64,000 nucleotides of DNA from Hymenobacter cavernae (GCF_014641455.1 NZ_BMHT01000003.1:305921-369920), one strand, 5' to 3'; numbered from the stretch's first letter, positions 16,829 through 25,126 are shown. Notes: generated by a model from the letters alone, not told the origin. Numbers and translations are program-made.

Positions 16829-17494
16829 TTACTTCTCAATTTCTTCCACCCTCAGGCTTTTGATTTCGCGGCGGAGCAGCACCACGTTCCGCGCGTACAC
16901 CACCAGTCCTGGCACATTCCCTAAGATCAACACGATATCAATCGGGCGGCGCAGCAAGGCGTAAGTAAGGATAAGGGCCGAGCCAATCAAGCTTACCCCC
17001 CAGAACCCTAACGGCAGCACCGATTCGCCCTTCCGCTCCGAATACAACCATTGATAAACGAAGCGCAGCAAAAAGATGGTTTGCCCGACGGCCCCGAGCA
17101 CGAGCACGCCCCGCGGAATGCGGTTATTAAGCATGCTTTGCAAACTAAAGAACGAGGTTCCGGCAACAAACCACCCGATCATAGCCAGTGGAAACACGTA
17201 AGCCCCCGCCCGGAAGAAGCCATTTAGCTTCCGCCACTCGCCCAGCAGTTGCAGGTTGCGGATATAGATGCCGTAGCTGATGAGCTGCGCGCCCAGAATA
17301 ACCGGGTCGTGGCGTAGCATGCCGTACACGATCATCAGAAACGACGACACCAAGCTGATCTGCCAGAACAAGGTAGGCACCAGCACGCGCTTGGCCCGTT
17401 CGCTCTGAATCCATTGCAGAATGATGCGGCTGGAAAACAGCAGCTGCGAGGTCAGGCCAATCCCATTGGCGACCAGGGAAACATCTAGCTTCAT
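16829..17494 (-). CDS. Membrane protein with two lipid-A-biosynthesis N-terminal (LAB_N) domains
   Basis: A 221-aa protein with about six membrane spans, made of two tandem LAB_N-type repeats of ~75 residues. Repeat 1 has GLTSQLLFSSRIILQWIQSE, LFWQISLVSSFLMIVYGMLR, DPVILGAQLISYGIYIRNLQ. Repeat 2 has GQTIFLLRFVYQWLYSERKG, GFWGVSLIGSALILTYALLR, DIVLILGNVPGLVVYARNV. LAB_N was named from its fusion to lipid-A-disaccharide synthase; its biochemical role is not settled. It lies 12 bases after the GT2 gene, so the two are co-transcribed, as often seen for undecaprenyl-sugar pathways. Confidence 0.88.
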   Translation of the reverse strand: MKLDVSLVANGIGLTSQLLFSSRIILQWIQSERAKRVLVPTLFWQISLVSSFLMIVYGMLRHDPVILGAQLISYGIYIRNLQLLGEWRKLNGFFRAGAYVFPLAMIGWFVAGTSFFSLQSMLNNRIPRGVLVLGAVGQTIFLLRFVYQWLYSERKGESVLPLGFWGVSLIGSALILTYALLRRPIDIVLILGNVPGLVVYARNVVLLRREIKSLRVEEIEK

Positions 17495-17506
17495 GATCAG
17501 CAGCCC

Positions 17507-18280
17507 TTACGCGGCCGGTGTGGCGCTGCCACCGCGGTGCTGCTCCCCGATTTCGTAGTTTTTCCAGCGTGAGCGAATCCAGCGGAAGCCAAACGTATCA
17601 ACCAGGGGCTTCCAGGCGCGGTTCCAGAGGTTGTACTTGGCCGTGCCGGCAAAACGAGGGAAGTGCTGCACCGGAATTTGCTTCACCTTGCCGCCCTGCA
17701 GCTGCACCAGCGCCCCCAGAAAGCGGTGCATGCCGTGGAACAGCGGAATCCGGCGCGCGTACTCGATCTTCATGATCTTCAAGGGGCAGCCCGTATCTTG
17801 AATGCCGTCGTTGATGAGGGTGCGGCGCACGGTGTTGGCAATCTTCGACGACATTTTCTTCACCACCGTATCCTGCCGCTTGGCCCGAATGCCATTGACC
17901 ATGTCGAACTGCGGGAAATACTGAAAGAACTGCAGGAAATCCAGCGGCGTGGTCTGGATATCGGAGTCGATGTAGCCGATGAGCGTGGAGCGGCAATGGT
18001 CGATGCCCGCTTTGATGGCCGTGCTCAGGCCGCTGTTTTTGGCCAGCGAAATAAACTCGTAACGGCTATCCTGCCGGCAGATGTCGCGCAGCAAGGCCAG
18101 GGACTTATCCGTGGAGCCGTCGTTGACGAAGAGCACCGTGGTGGCCACGGGCGTTTTCTCAAGAAACTTGTTCATTTCCACCACAAACTGCGGCAGGCTT
18201 TCTTCCTCGTTGTATACGGGAACCAGCACGGTGAGCGTTTGGGTAGCTAGGTAAGCGTTGGCAGTCGTTGGCGTGGGCAT
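17507..18280 (-). CDS. Family 2 glycosyltransferase (DPM1/GtrB/ArnC-like)
   Basis: A 257-aa GT-A enzyme that most likely loads a sugar from a nucleotide donor onto polyprenyl phosphate. Motifs: TVLVPVYNEEESLPQFVVEM at the N-terminus, FVNDGSTDKSLALLRDI, LAKNSGLSTAIKAGID and IGYIDSDIQTTP (the DxD-type DSD). GCPLKIMKIEYA and PRFAGTAKYNLWNR follow. The family often has C-terminal membrane segments, which are absent here; the downstream LAB_N membrane protein may supply them. Together with the ArnT-like gene at 12936 it would form a donor-synthase/transferase pair. Confidence 0.9.
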   Translation of the reverse strand: MPTPTTANAYLATQTLTVLVPVYNEEESLPQFVVEMNKFLEKTPVATTVLFVNDGSTDKSLALLRDICRQDSRYEFISLAKNSGLSTAIKAGIDHCRSTLIGYIDSDIQTTPLDFLQFFQYFPQFDMVNGIRAKRQDTVVKKMSSKIANTVRRTLINDGIQDTGCPLKIMKIEYARRIPLFHGMHRFLGALVQLQGGKVKQIPVQHFPRFAGTAKYNLWNRAWKPLVDTFGFRWIRSRWKNYEIGEQHRGGSATPAA

Positions 18281-18413
18281 AGAAGCTGGGCAAATCGGGG
18301 TGCAAGGTAGACAGAAAACCCGGCACTAAACATGCAACCTAGCTTTATGGCTCTCAGCAAGGAACAATGATGTTCGCCCACTCACCGAGCATTAGGCAAC
18401 TGGCACAAACAAC

Positions 18414-18433
18414 GAACGCGCCGGAGCGCGTTC
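18414..18433. repeat. REP-like hairpin, stray copy
   Basis: A 20-base inverted repeat of the form GAACGCGCC-GG-A-GCGCGTTC that matches the hairpin at 54841-54860 in 17 of 20 positions. It is a short dispersed REP of the kind mobilised by RAYT proteins, and lies just past the stop of the gene at 18447. Confidence 0.6.
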
Positions 18434-18446
18434 TGTTATTATCTCA

Positions 18447-18725
18447 TTAGTTCAAGCCTACCTGCTTCAGCGCCACCGCGTGCCACTTGGCAAAAGCCTG
18501 CCACTGACGCCGCCAATAAGCATAGTCCCCTAACACGCAAATCACCTTATCGCCCTTGAAGTAGATGCGGGTTTTCGCTTCTTGGTTTTTCCAATCGATT
18601 GGACCGGCTTCGTCTGGCTCCATGTCTTCTACATTTTCCCAGAGGAAAGAGCGTGGCGTTTCGTGTTGTTGGCCCAGCATATCTTGCCAGAATCGCATAG
18701 CATGTACAACAGGGGAAGGAAGCAT
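18447..18725 (-). CDS. Hypothetical protein of 92 aa
   Basis: A small soluble protein with no family I recognise. It is Trp- and acid-rich with a mixed alpha/beta look: SPVVHAMRFWQDMLGQQHET, SFLWENVEDMEPDEAGPIDW, ARTRIYFKG-like strands (AKTRIYFKGDKVICVLG) and a C-terminal helix (YWRRQWQAFAKWHAVALKQV). Codon use matches the neighbours and the initial ATG is clear. It stands alone, with a REP-like hairpin past the stop and an AT-rich gap with a perfect palindrome upstream. Confidence 0.6.
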   Translation of the reverse strand: MLPSPVVHAMRFWQDMLGQQHETPRSFLWENVEDMEPDEAGPIDWKNQEAKTRIYFKGDKVICVLGDYAYWRRQWQAFAKWHAVALKQVGLN

Positions 18726-19066
18726 AATGGCGTAGCAAAGAATGAATCAGAAAGCCTACTGAGCCTAGGCTCAGCTGTAAGCAAGATAATTATACTATCT
18801 CAAAAAGCTAACCAATTGCAAAATTTAATAGCATTCTACTCCTCTAGCACGAATTCCACGCTTTATTTCATGTTATTAACTACTAGTTAATAACACAAGC
18901 AGCTTTTTATAGAATAAATCAAAAAGCCTTATTTTTATATTCCCAGCTGACATTATCTATATAATCCTACTATAATATAACCTATAAAACAGAATCCCAG
19001 GCTAGTAAATCATCTCTAACATCGACCACGAACACCTAGCCAGGTGCCACCATACCATTATTATCT
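18726..19066. other. AT-rich gap with a 25-base palindrome
   Basis: About 340 bases between hisIE and the 92-aa gene, strongly A/T-rich and non-coding. Its clearest feature is TGTTATTAACTA-C-TAGTTAATAACA at 18871-18895, a perfect palindrome around one central base. It could be an operator, or a terminator for hisIE. Confidence 0.55.
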
Positions 19067-19708
19067 TCAGCTGTCTTCCCGCCGCACGCCGGCCGAAATC
19101 GTGGTATGGCGCTGGCGCAACACCGCCACAATATCTTCCAGCGTGAGGCCCGAACCGGCCAGCAGCACCAGCAGATGATAGAGCAAATCGGCCGCCTCGC
19201 CCTTCAAGCCTTCCACGTTACCGGCCACGGCATCAATGACCGTCTCGACGGCCTCCTCTCCTACTTTCTGGGCAATTTTGGGCATGCCTTTGCGGAACAG
19301 GGACGCCGTGTACGACTTGGGGTCTTCCTCGGGGAAGTCGCGGCGGCGCTGCACCAGGCGCTCCAGCTCGGCCAGAAAGCCTATGGGTGCCGTTGGTAAA
19401 GCCGTTTGCTCAGGTTGCTCGAAGCAGCTGGTCGTGCCGCGGTGGCACGTGGGGCCGTCCGGAATAGCGCGGATAAGCACGGCGTCGCCGTCGCAGTCCT
19501 CGTGCGTGCTTACCACGCGCAGGAAATTGCCGGAGGTTTCGCCCTTGGTCCAGAGGCGGTTTTTGGAGCGCGAGAAGAACGTGACGCGGCCTTCGCGCTG
19601 GGTTTTCTGCCAGGCTTCTTCGTTCACGTAGCCCACCATCAGCACCTGCCCGGTCGCCGCATCCTGCACCACGGCCGGCAGCAGGCCATTCATTTTTTCA
19701 AAATCCAT
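19067..19708 (-). CDS. hisIE: Bifunctional phosphoribosyl-AMP cyclohydrolase / phosphoribosyl-ATP pyrophosphatase
   Basis: A 213-aa fusion enzyme for steps 2 and 3 of histidine synthesis. The HisI half (about 1-110) has GQVLMVGYVNEEAW, SRSKNRLWTKGETSGN, the metal motif HEDCDGDAVLIRA and PDGPTCHRGTTSCF. The HisE half (about 120-213) has DPKSYTASLFRKG and the MazG-like helix KVGEEAVETVIDAVAGN. ATG at 19708 (MDFEKMNGLLPAV) is the start; 23 codons further upstream are open only because they lie in a low-complexity spacer repeat. Last gene of the his operon. Confidence 0.97.
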   Translation of the reverse strand: MDFEKMNGLLPAVVQDAATGQVLMVGYVNEEAWQKTQREGRVTFFSRSKNRLWTKGETSGNFLRVVSTHEDCDGDAVLIRAIPDGPTCHRGTTSCFEQPEQTALPTAPIGFLAELERLVQRRRDFPEEDPKSYTASLFRKGMPKIAQKVGEEAVETVIDAVAGNVEGLKGEAADLLYHLLVLLAGSGLTLEDIVAVLRQRHTTISAGVRREDS

Positions 19709-19853
19709 CTTGTTCGTTTTTTGTTGCTGGTTATTCGTTTTTCGTCGTAGGCTACTTTCTGAGTAGCTCGTTATCAATTGTTGTTTGTTGTTCTTGCCTA
19801 TATAAGCGAGGAACTAACAACGGAAAACAAGCAACCAACAACGAAAAACAAAA
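19709..19853. repeat. hisF-hisIE spacer: stop-to-start inverted repeat
   Basis: On the plus strand the left arm (about 19713-19748) begins next to the hisIE start codon. The right arm (about 19812-19850) ends next to the hisF stop. Over about 36 positions the arms are complementary except for transitions (C/T or G/A), with no indel. In the mRNA a U/G-rich arm follows the hisF stop and its A/C-rich partner directly precedes the hisIE ATG. Confidence 0.78.
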
Positions 19854-20612
19854 TCAAAGTCGCACCGGAATACCATCAGCGCGCAGGTGTTGCTTTAGCT
19901 CCGCAATACCGATTTCGCCGAAGTGAAAGATACTGGCCGCTAAGCCCGCATCCGCATTGGCTTGCTGGAAGACGGCCGTAAAGTCCTGCTTGCTGCCGGC
20001 GCCGCCCGAGGCCACCACGGGCACGGAAACCGCCTGCGATACTGCACCCGTCAGATCCAGAGCGAAGCCATCCTTGGTGCCGTCATTGCTCATAGATGTC
20101 AGCAAAATCTCCCCGGCGCCGCGTTCGGCAACTTCGCGCGACCAGGCCACGGCGTTGTAGCCCGTATTGTGGGTGCCGGCGCGGGTGTACACCTGCCAGC
20201 CGTTTTCGGGCGTGTAGCGTGCATCCACGGCCACCACAATGCACTGCGAGCCGAAGCGACGAGCTAGCTCATCAATCAGCTCGGGGCGGTGCAGCGCGGC
20301 CGAATTGATGCTCACTTTATCGGCGCCATTCAGCAGCAGCGCCTCCACATCGGCTACCGTGCCGATGCCGCCGCCCACGGTGAAGGGAATGTCCAGCTCG
20401 CGGGCCACGTCGCGCACCAGCGCCACCAGCGTCTGCCGCTTCTGGTTCGTGGCCGTGATGTCGAGGAAGACGAGCTCATCGGCGCCTTCGCGAGCATAGC
20501 GCGAAGCTAGGGCCACCGGGTCGCCGGCGTCGCGCAGGCCTTCGAAGCGCACCCCTTTTACGGTGCGGCCGTCTTTCACGTCGAGGCAGGGAATAATGCG
20601 TTTGGTTAACAT
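19854..20612 (-). CDS. hisF: Imidazole glycerol phosphate synthase, cyclase subunit
   Basis: A 252-aa (beta-alpha)8 barrel that uses ammonia from HisH to convert PRFAR to imidazole glycerol phosphate and AICAR. It starts [20 protein letters not shown], with the catalytic Asp in CLDVKDG; the second catalytic Asp is in [13 protein letters not shown]. Phosphate loops VGGGIG and VASGGAGS are present. ATG at 20612 is chosen; 77 further open codons upstream pass through the spacer repeat and into hisA and are spurious. The spacers on both sides are long inverted repeats. Confidence 0.97.
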   Translation of the reverse strand: MLTKRIIPCLDVKDGRTVKGVRFEGLRDAGDPVALASRYAREGADELVFLDITATNQKRQTLVALVRDVARELDIPFTVGGGIGTVADVEALLLNGADKVSINSAALHRPELIDELARRFGSQCIVVAVDARYTPENGWQVYTRAGTHNTGYNAVAWSREVAERGAGEILLTSMSNDGTKDGFALDLTGAVSQAVSVPVVASGGAGSKQDFTAVFQQANADAGLAASIFHFGEIGIAELKQHLRADGIPVRL

Positions 20613-20736
20613 TTGGTTTATGGTTGTTTGTTTTTGGTTTATGGTTTTTGTTCCGGTTGATCTTGGCTGCCAACTCTTCTCCTTTTGAGAGAATGCAGAA
20701 GAGGCAAAAACCAAAAACAAACAACCATAAACCAAC
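20613..20736. repeat. hisA-hisF spacer: 28-bp perfect stop-to-start inverted repeat
   Basis: The arm 20613-20640, built from TGGTTTATGGTTGTTTG, is the exact inverse of 20708-20735. The first arm abuts the hisF start codon (20610-20612); the second ends one base from the hisA stop (20737-20739). A 67-base unique segment separates them. In the mRNA the U/G-rich arm comes first, right after the hisA stop. The A/C-rich arm is the immediate leader of hisF. Confidence 0.92.
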
Positions 20737-21453
20737 CTATAAAAACCGGCGCAAGTCCTCCAGCTGAATTGTGCCTTCGTAGATGGCCTTGCCAATGATA
20801 GCGCCGTACAAGCCAGCCTCGGCCAGCGCTTCCACGTCGGCAATGGTAGTTACGCCGCCGCTGGCTACCAGCTGGGCCGCCGGAAACTGCGTGCGCAGCG
20901 CCTGGTAGCTCTCCAGCGCGGGCCCTTGCAGCTTGCCGTCCTTGCTCACGTCGGTGCACACGAACGTGGTGGCCCCGAAACCTAGGTACTCGCCTATAAA
21001 CTCGGCCAGTGTCCGCTCACTTTGCTCGGCCCAGGCGTTAATGGAAATATAATTATTCCGGAAGTCAGCGCCCACGATAATCTTCTCCGCGCCAAAGGTT
21101 CGCAGCCAGTTTGTAACTGTTTCGGGTTTGCGCACGGCAATGCTGCCGGCGGTGATCTGAGCGGCGCCAGCGCCGAAAGCCTGACGCACGGCTTCTTCGC
21201 TCTGCAAGCCACCACCGAAGTCGATCGTCAGTTTAGTGTGATGGGCGATGCGCTCGAGCACCGGCAAATTCACCGGGCGCTTGGCGCGCGCGCCGTCGAG
21301 GTCCACCAGGTGCAGGCGACGCACGCCGTGCTGCTCGAAGCGCTGGGCCACGGCGAGCGGGTCGTTGTCGTAGGTAGTTTGCTGAGCAAAGTCCCCTTCC
21401 GTTAGCCGCACGCACTGGCCGTTTATTAGATCAATAGCGGGTATTATTTCCAT
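20737..21453 (-). CDS. hisA: Phosphoribosylformimino-5-aminoimidazole carboxamide ribotide isomerase
   Basis: A 238-aa (beta-alpha)8 barrel that performs the Amadori isomerisation of ProFAR to PRFAR. It starts [20 protein letters not shown], with the catalytic Asp in AIDL; the second catalytic Asp is in [15 protein letters not shown]. The phosphate loops DFGGGLQ and VASGGV are clear. Typical length. Spaced 75 bases after hisH, with an imperfect inverted repeat in between. Confidence 0.97.
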   Translation of the reverse strand: MEIIPAIDLINGQCVRLTEGDFAQQTTYDNDPLAVAQRFEQHGVRRLHLVDLDGARAKRPVNLPVLERIAHHTKLTIDFGGGLQSEEAVRQAFGAGAAQITAGSIAVRKPETVTNWLRTFGAEKIIVGADFRNNYISINAWAEQSERTLAEFIGEYLGFGATTFVCTDVSKDGKLQGPALESYQALRTQFPAAQLVASGGVTTIADVEALAEAGLYGAIIGKAIYEGTIQLEDLRRFL

Positions 21454-21528
21454 TCGTTTTTAGTGCTTGGTGCTTGACCTAGGTAGTCCTCCTGACAAGA
21501 GAAGAACAACTAGGCACTAAGCCCTATT
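21454..21528. repeat. hisH-hisA spacer: imperfect stop-to-start inverted repeat
   Basis: TTTAGTGCTTGGTGCTTG (from about 21462, next to the hisA start) is complementary in about 14 of 17 positions to the segment around 21510-21527, next to the hisH stop. It has the same layout as the stronger hisA-hisF and hisF-hisIE spacers but other bases. A CCTAGG lies at 21478-21483. Confidence 0.55.
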
Positions 21529-22116
21529 TTACAGCTTCAGAAAGTTCTCCAGAATACGCGTGCCAACCGGGCCGCTCTTCTCCGTGTGAAACTGCACGGC
21601 GTAGAAGTTGCGGTGCTGTACGGCCGCGCTAAAGGGCGCCGGATACTCGGCTTCAGCAATGGTGTAGTCGCCGACCGGGGCGTAGTAGCTGTGCACGAAG
21701 TACACGTAATCCTCGGCATTCAGACCGTCGAACAGCGGCGAGCGGAGGCGCTGCAACGTGTTCCAGCCCATGTGCGGCACCTTGTGCTGCGCGTCGGCCG
21801 GGAAGCGCTTTACTTCGAAAGGCAGGATGTTCAGCAACTCGGTATCATTCTCTTCGCTGTGCGTGCCGAGCAGCTGCATACCCAGGCAGATGCCCAAGAA
21901 CGGCTGCGTCAGCGTCGGCAGCAACCGGTCGAGGCCTTGGGCACGCAACTCGCTCATCGCCGAGGCTGCTTCGCCTTCGCCGGGAAACAGAATCTTATCG
22001 GCGCGGCGAATGACTTCCTCATCCGATGTCAGTGTGGCTTGCACACCTAGCCGCTCCAACGCGAACAAAACGGACTGTACGTTGCCGCCTTTGTAATCTA
22101 TAACCGCTATTTCCAT
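21529..22116 (-). CDS. hisH: Imidazole glycerol phosphate synthase, glutaminase subunit
   Basis: A 195-aa class I glutamine amidotransferase that feeds ammonia to HisF. The nucleophile elbow is FLGICLGMQLLGTHSEE; the His and Glu of the triad lie in VQFHTEKSGP. The N-terminal MEIAVIDYKGGNVQSVLFAL is typical (IDYxxGN). Complete and of normal length. Confidence 0.97.
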   Translation of the reverse strand: MEIAVIDYKGGNVQSVLFALERLGVQATLTSDEEVIRRADKILFPGEGEAASAMSELRAQGLDRLLPTLTQPFLGICLGMQLLGTHSEENDTELLNILPFEVKRFPADAQHKVPHMGWNTLQRLRSPLFDGLNAEDYVYFVHSYYAPVGDYTIAEAEYPAPFSAAVQHRNFYAVQFHTEKSGPVGTRILENFLKL

Positions 22117-22258
22117 TTGAGAAACAATCGTGTTTTACTCATTTGTTTATACACTTCAACTACCTTGTGCTCTTCCCCTGAATAGACTGTTAGTTAAACC
22201 TAGCATTCGCTTGCGCACAAGAAAAACAAACACCAAAGCCCATTGAAGATCAACACAA

Positions 22259-22298
22259 TAGTATTTATCCATTTGTTTTAACAAATGGATAAATACTA
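22259..22298 (-). repeat. 19-bp perfect hairpin starting at the hisB stop codon
   Basis: TAGTATTTATCCATTTGTT (22259-22277) and its exact inverse (22280-22298) are separated by TT. The right edge is the hisB stop codon itself (22296-22298). It is A/T-rich, so not a classic terminator, and the operon continues into hisH. It could be a processing or stability element. Confidence 0.8.
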
Positions 22299-23402
22299 AA
22301 GAACCCCCTTGGTGCTCGGTATCTCCATCTTAGCCGCATCACGCACGAGCGCCATCTTGATGGACTTGGCTACGGCCTTAAAAATGGCTTCGATCTTATG
22401 ATGTTCGTTCTGCCCTTCACACTTAATGTTCAGGTTGCAGCGGGCCGCATCGGAGAAGCTCTTGAAGAAATGGTAAAACAGTTCGGTGGGCATATCGCCT
22501 ACCCGCTCGCGCTTAAACTCTGCTTCCCACACCAGCCACGGCCGGCCAGAAAAGTCGATGGCGGCTTGTGCCAGGGCGTCGTCCATGGGAAGTAAAAAGC
22601 CGTAGCGTGCGAGGCCGCGCTTGTCGCCGAGTGCTTGCGTGAAAGCTTCGCCCAACGCAATGGCCGTGTCCTCGATGGTGTGATGTTCGTCGATGTGCAG
22701 GTCGCCTTGTACTTCAATCTTTATGTCGACGCCCGAGTGCTTACTGAGCTGGTCGAGCATGTGGTCGAAGAAACCTAGGCCGGTGTGCATTGCCGGGCGA
22801 CCCGCGCCGTCGAGGTTCAGCTCCACGCGGATTTTGGTTTCGTTCGTGTCGCGCTGCACCACGGCGCGGCGCGCGGGCAACCGCAGAAACTGAAAAATGT
22901 CAGCCCAACTCGTCGTCGTGAGGGCGGCGCGCGGGTCCGCTTCTTCGCGCAGCAAAATCGATTGGCACCCTAGGTTCTGGGCCAGTTCCACGTCGGTGAG
23001 CCGGTCGCCGATGACGAAGGAGTTTTGCAGGTCGTAGCCGGCGGCCGGCGCCAGGTACTCGGTGAGCATGCCGATACCGGGCTTGCGGGTTGACAGGTTC
23101 TGGTGCGGGAAGCTGCGGTCGATGTGCTCGCGCGCAAACGCCACTCCTTCCCCGCGCAGAATGTCGAGCATCAGGTTGTGGGCCGGCCAGAAGGTGTCTT
23201 CCGGAAAGCTGTCGGTGCCGAGGCCGTCCTGGTTGCTCACCAGCACCAGCTCGAAGTCAAGCTCGGCGGCGATGCGGGCCAGGTTGCAAATAGCGCCCGG
23301 CAGAAACTGAAACTTATCCGGCGTCAGCGCGTCGATCTGCTGGCTCGGCTGCGGCTCCACGAGGATGGTGCCGTCGCGGTCGATAAAGAGGACTTTTTTC
23401 AT
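22296..23402 (-). CDS. hisB: Bifunctional histidinol-phosphatase / imidazoleglycerol-phosphate dehydratase
   Basis: A 368-aa fusion. The N-terminal HAD phosphatase (about 1-165) has [16 protein letters not shown] (DxDGT), [12 protein letters not shown], and the [15 protein letters not shown] segment. It removes phosphate from histidinol phosphate. The C-terminal dehydratase (about 175-368) has the manganese-binding repeats [16 protein letters not shown] and [20 protein letters not shown], and later [20 protein letters not shown] at 23402 matches the HAD start; 13 upstream codons are discarded. It is separated from the upstream kinase gene by a palindromic repeat element. Confidence 0.97.
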   Translation of the reverse strand: MKKVLFIDRDGTILVEPQPSQQIDALTPDKFQFLPGAICNLARIAAELDFELVLVSNQDGLGTDSFPEDTFWPAHNLMLDILRGEGVAFAREHIDRSFPHQNLSTRKPGIGMLTEYLAPAAGYDLQNSFVIGDRLTDVELAQNLGCQSILLREEADPRAALTTTSWADIFQFLRLPARRAVVQRDTNETKIRVELNLDGAGRPAMHTGLGFFDHMLDQLSKHSGVDIKIEVQGDLHIDEHHTIEDTAIALGEAFTQALGDKRGLARYGFLLPMDDALAQAAIDFSGRPWLVWEAEFKRERVGDMPTELFYHFFKSFSDAARCNLNIKCEGQNEHHKIEAIFKAVAKSIKMALVRDAAKMEIPSTKGVL

Positions 23403-23505
23403 AAGAAGCGCGAATGGAATAGTTCGCGTGGTAGGCTGCAAGCGCGAAGCTACAGCTTCGCTTTTTTGTTAGGCGGCACAGAGCCGGGTTTTTCTGCGGG
23501 CCGGA

Positions 23506-23603
23506 GTTTGTCATGCCGGGCGGAGCGAGGAATCCGGGTACTAGACCTAGGTTATCTTCCAGAGTATAAACTCAGATTCCTCGCTCCGCCCGGCATGACA
23601 AAC
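23506..23603. repeat. Long palindromic repeat element, copy 2, inside the his operon
   Basis: GTTTGTCATGCCGGGCGGAG and its continuation to 23534 form a 29-base arm whose exact inverse occupies 23575-23603. The 40-base centre contains CCTAGG. The arm shares GTCATNCCG-N6-CGAGGAATC with the element at 4549-4665. It sits between the kinase and hisB genes, in the transcribed region. Confidence 0.9.
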
Positions 23604-23615
23604 GAATCCAGCTCA

Positions 23616-24065
23616 TCAAACTTCATCGTGCCAGTCGGTAACTATAAACTCCTGATCCGCCCCGATGCGCACGAAGTACAAGCGGTCGAATCCTTCCGCG
23701 CGGCTTGGGGGCTCCAGGCGGTTGCGCGTGCCTTTAATACCCCGGTCCGGCACTTGCCGCTCAAACGGGCGCTGCCGGTTTCGCACCAAGGCTTGCGCGG
23801 CTATCGACTGAAAGAAGTAGCCGACCACTTCAAAGCCCGCCGCCCGCGCCGGCTCAATGTAAGCGGCGCGCTCGGTGCGGGTCGGGTTGGTGTTGTCAAT
23901 CACGCAACGCATTTTGGTTTCGAGGCACAGCGCGAGCATTCGCCGCTCCCGGTGGCGCGTGCGCAACAGATCCATACTGATGCGCACGTGCGAATGGAAA
24001 AACTGGCGCTGGTAAAAGGTTGACTTTCCCGTTGCCTGAATGCCGCAGAACACCACGAGCTGCAT
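23616..24065 (-). CDS. Polynucleotide-kinase-like P-loop protein embedded in the his operon
   Basis: A 149-aa AAA/kinase-fold protein. The P-loop is FCGIQATGKSTFYQRQF (GxxxxGKS/T at residues 8-15), followed by VRISMDLLRTRHRERRM and the Walker-B-like CVIDNTNPTRTERAAYIEPA. LVRNRQRPFERQVPDRGIKG supplies lid arginines. This is the pattern of bacterial PNKP-type kinases that phosphorylate nucleic acid 5' ends or small substrates. ATG at 24065 lies directly before the first beta strand; the longer frame upstream overlaps hisC. It begins 11 bases after the hisC stop, so it is co-transcribed with his genes, although no step of histidine synthesis needs it. Confidence 0.88.
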   Translation of the reverse strand: MQLVVFCGIQATGKSTFYQRQFFHSHVRISMDLLRTRHRERRMLALCLETKMRCVIDNTNPTRTERAAYIEPARAAGFEVVGYFFQSIAAQALVRNRQRPFERQVPDRGIKGTRNRLEPPSRAEGFDRLYFVRIGADQEFIVTDWHDEV

Positions 24066-24076
24066 ACCCGCCGAAC

Positions 24077-25126
24077 CTAGCTTTCGAACTCTTGAAGCGC
24101 CGTGAGCAACGCCTCGTTTTCGGCGGGCGTACCCACCGTCAGACGCAGGCAACCAGCACAACCGGGCTGGGTCGTGCGGTTGCGAACCACGATTCCTTTT
24201 TCCAGCAAGTAGTCGTACACGGCCGTAGCATCGGGGCGGAAGCGGGCGAGCAGGAAGTTGGCATCCGAGGGGAATACTTCTTCCACAATGCCCACCGACG
24301 GCAGGCGTTCAGCCAGCCAGTCGCGGCCTTTCAACAGCCCGGTGCGCATGGCTTCGAAGCGCTCGGCATCCTGCAACGCGGCCAGCGCATGCTGCTGCGT
24401 GGCCTCCGATATATTATAAGGAGGCTTGATCTTGTTGAGGTAGCCGATGATTTCGGGCGAGGCGAATGCCATCCCGAGGCGCAACCCGGCGAGGCCCCAC
24501 GCTTTGGAGAAGGTTTGCATCACGACCAGATTGGGGAACTCGGCTAGGCGCGTCGTCCAGCTCGGGGCGGTGGTGAAGTCGGCGTAGGCTTCATCCACAA
24601 TGACCAACCCGCCGAATCCGCGCAAAATTTCTTCCACGGCATCCGCGTAGAGCAGATTGCCCGTGGGGTTGTTGGGCGAGCAGATGAACACCAACTTGGC
24701 CTTGGAAGCCACCACCTGCGCCACGATTTCGGGCGAGAGTTGGAAGTCGGCAGTGAGCGGCAGGCGCTCCATGGCCACGTCGTTGAGGTTGGCGGCCACC
24801 TCGTACATGCCGTAAGTGGGCGGCAAGATCAGGATGCTGTCTTGGCCGGGCACGCAGGTCAGGCGCACGAGCAAGTCGATGGCTTCGTCGGAGCCGTTAC
24901 CCAAGAAAATTTGCTCGGGTGCTACGTTTTTCAGCGGCGCTAGGGCCGCTTTCACGGCCCGCTGGTGCGGATCGGGGTAGCGGTTAAAGCGCTCGGGGCC
25001 GGCGCTGCCGAGGCTATTTTCGTTGGCGTCGAGCATCACGTGGGCTTCGCCCTCAAATTCGTCGCGGGCCGACGAGTACGGTTTCATCGCCCGGATATTC
25101 GGGCGAACCAGATTTTCAATTACCAT
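24077..25126 (-). CDS. hisC: Histidinol-phosphate aminotransferase
   Basis: A 349-aa fold-type I PLP aminotransferase that converts imidazole acetol phosphate and glutamate to histidinol phosphate. It has MLDANENSLGSAGPERFNRY (ANEN motif), NGSDEAIDLLVR, ICSPNNPTGNLL, VDEAYADF and the PLP-lysine motif TFSKAWGLAGLRLGMA. Complete, with start ATG at 25126. Third gene of the operon after hisG and hisD. Confidence 0.97.
   Translation of the reverse strand: MVIENLVRPNIRAMKPYSSARDEFEGEAHVMLDANENSLGSAGPERFNRYPDPHQRAVKAALAPLKNVAPEQIFLGNGSDEAIDLLVRLTCVPGQDSILILPPTYGMYEVAANLNDVAMERLPLTADFQLSPEIVAQVVASKAKLVFICSPNNPTGNLLYADAVEEILRGFGGLVIVDEAYADFTTAPSWTTRLAEFPNLVVMQTFSKAWGLAGLRLGMAFASPEIIGYLNKIKPPYNISEATQQHALAALQDAERFEAMRTGLLKGRDWLAERLPSVGIVEEVFPSDANFLLARFRPDATAVYDYLLEKGIVVRNRTTQPGCAGCLRLTVGTPAENEALLTALQEFES

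Noticed and set aside
20613..20843. A 77-codon N-terminal extension of HisF
   Set aside because: It overlaps the hisA coding end and the inverted-repeat spacer; HisF proteins begin at the IPCLDV region.
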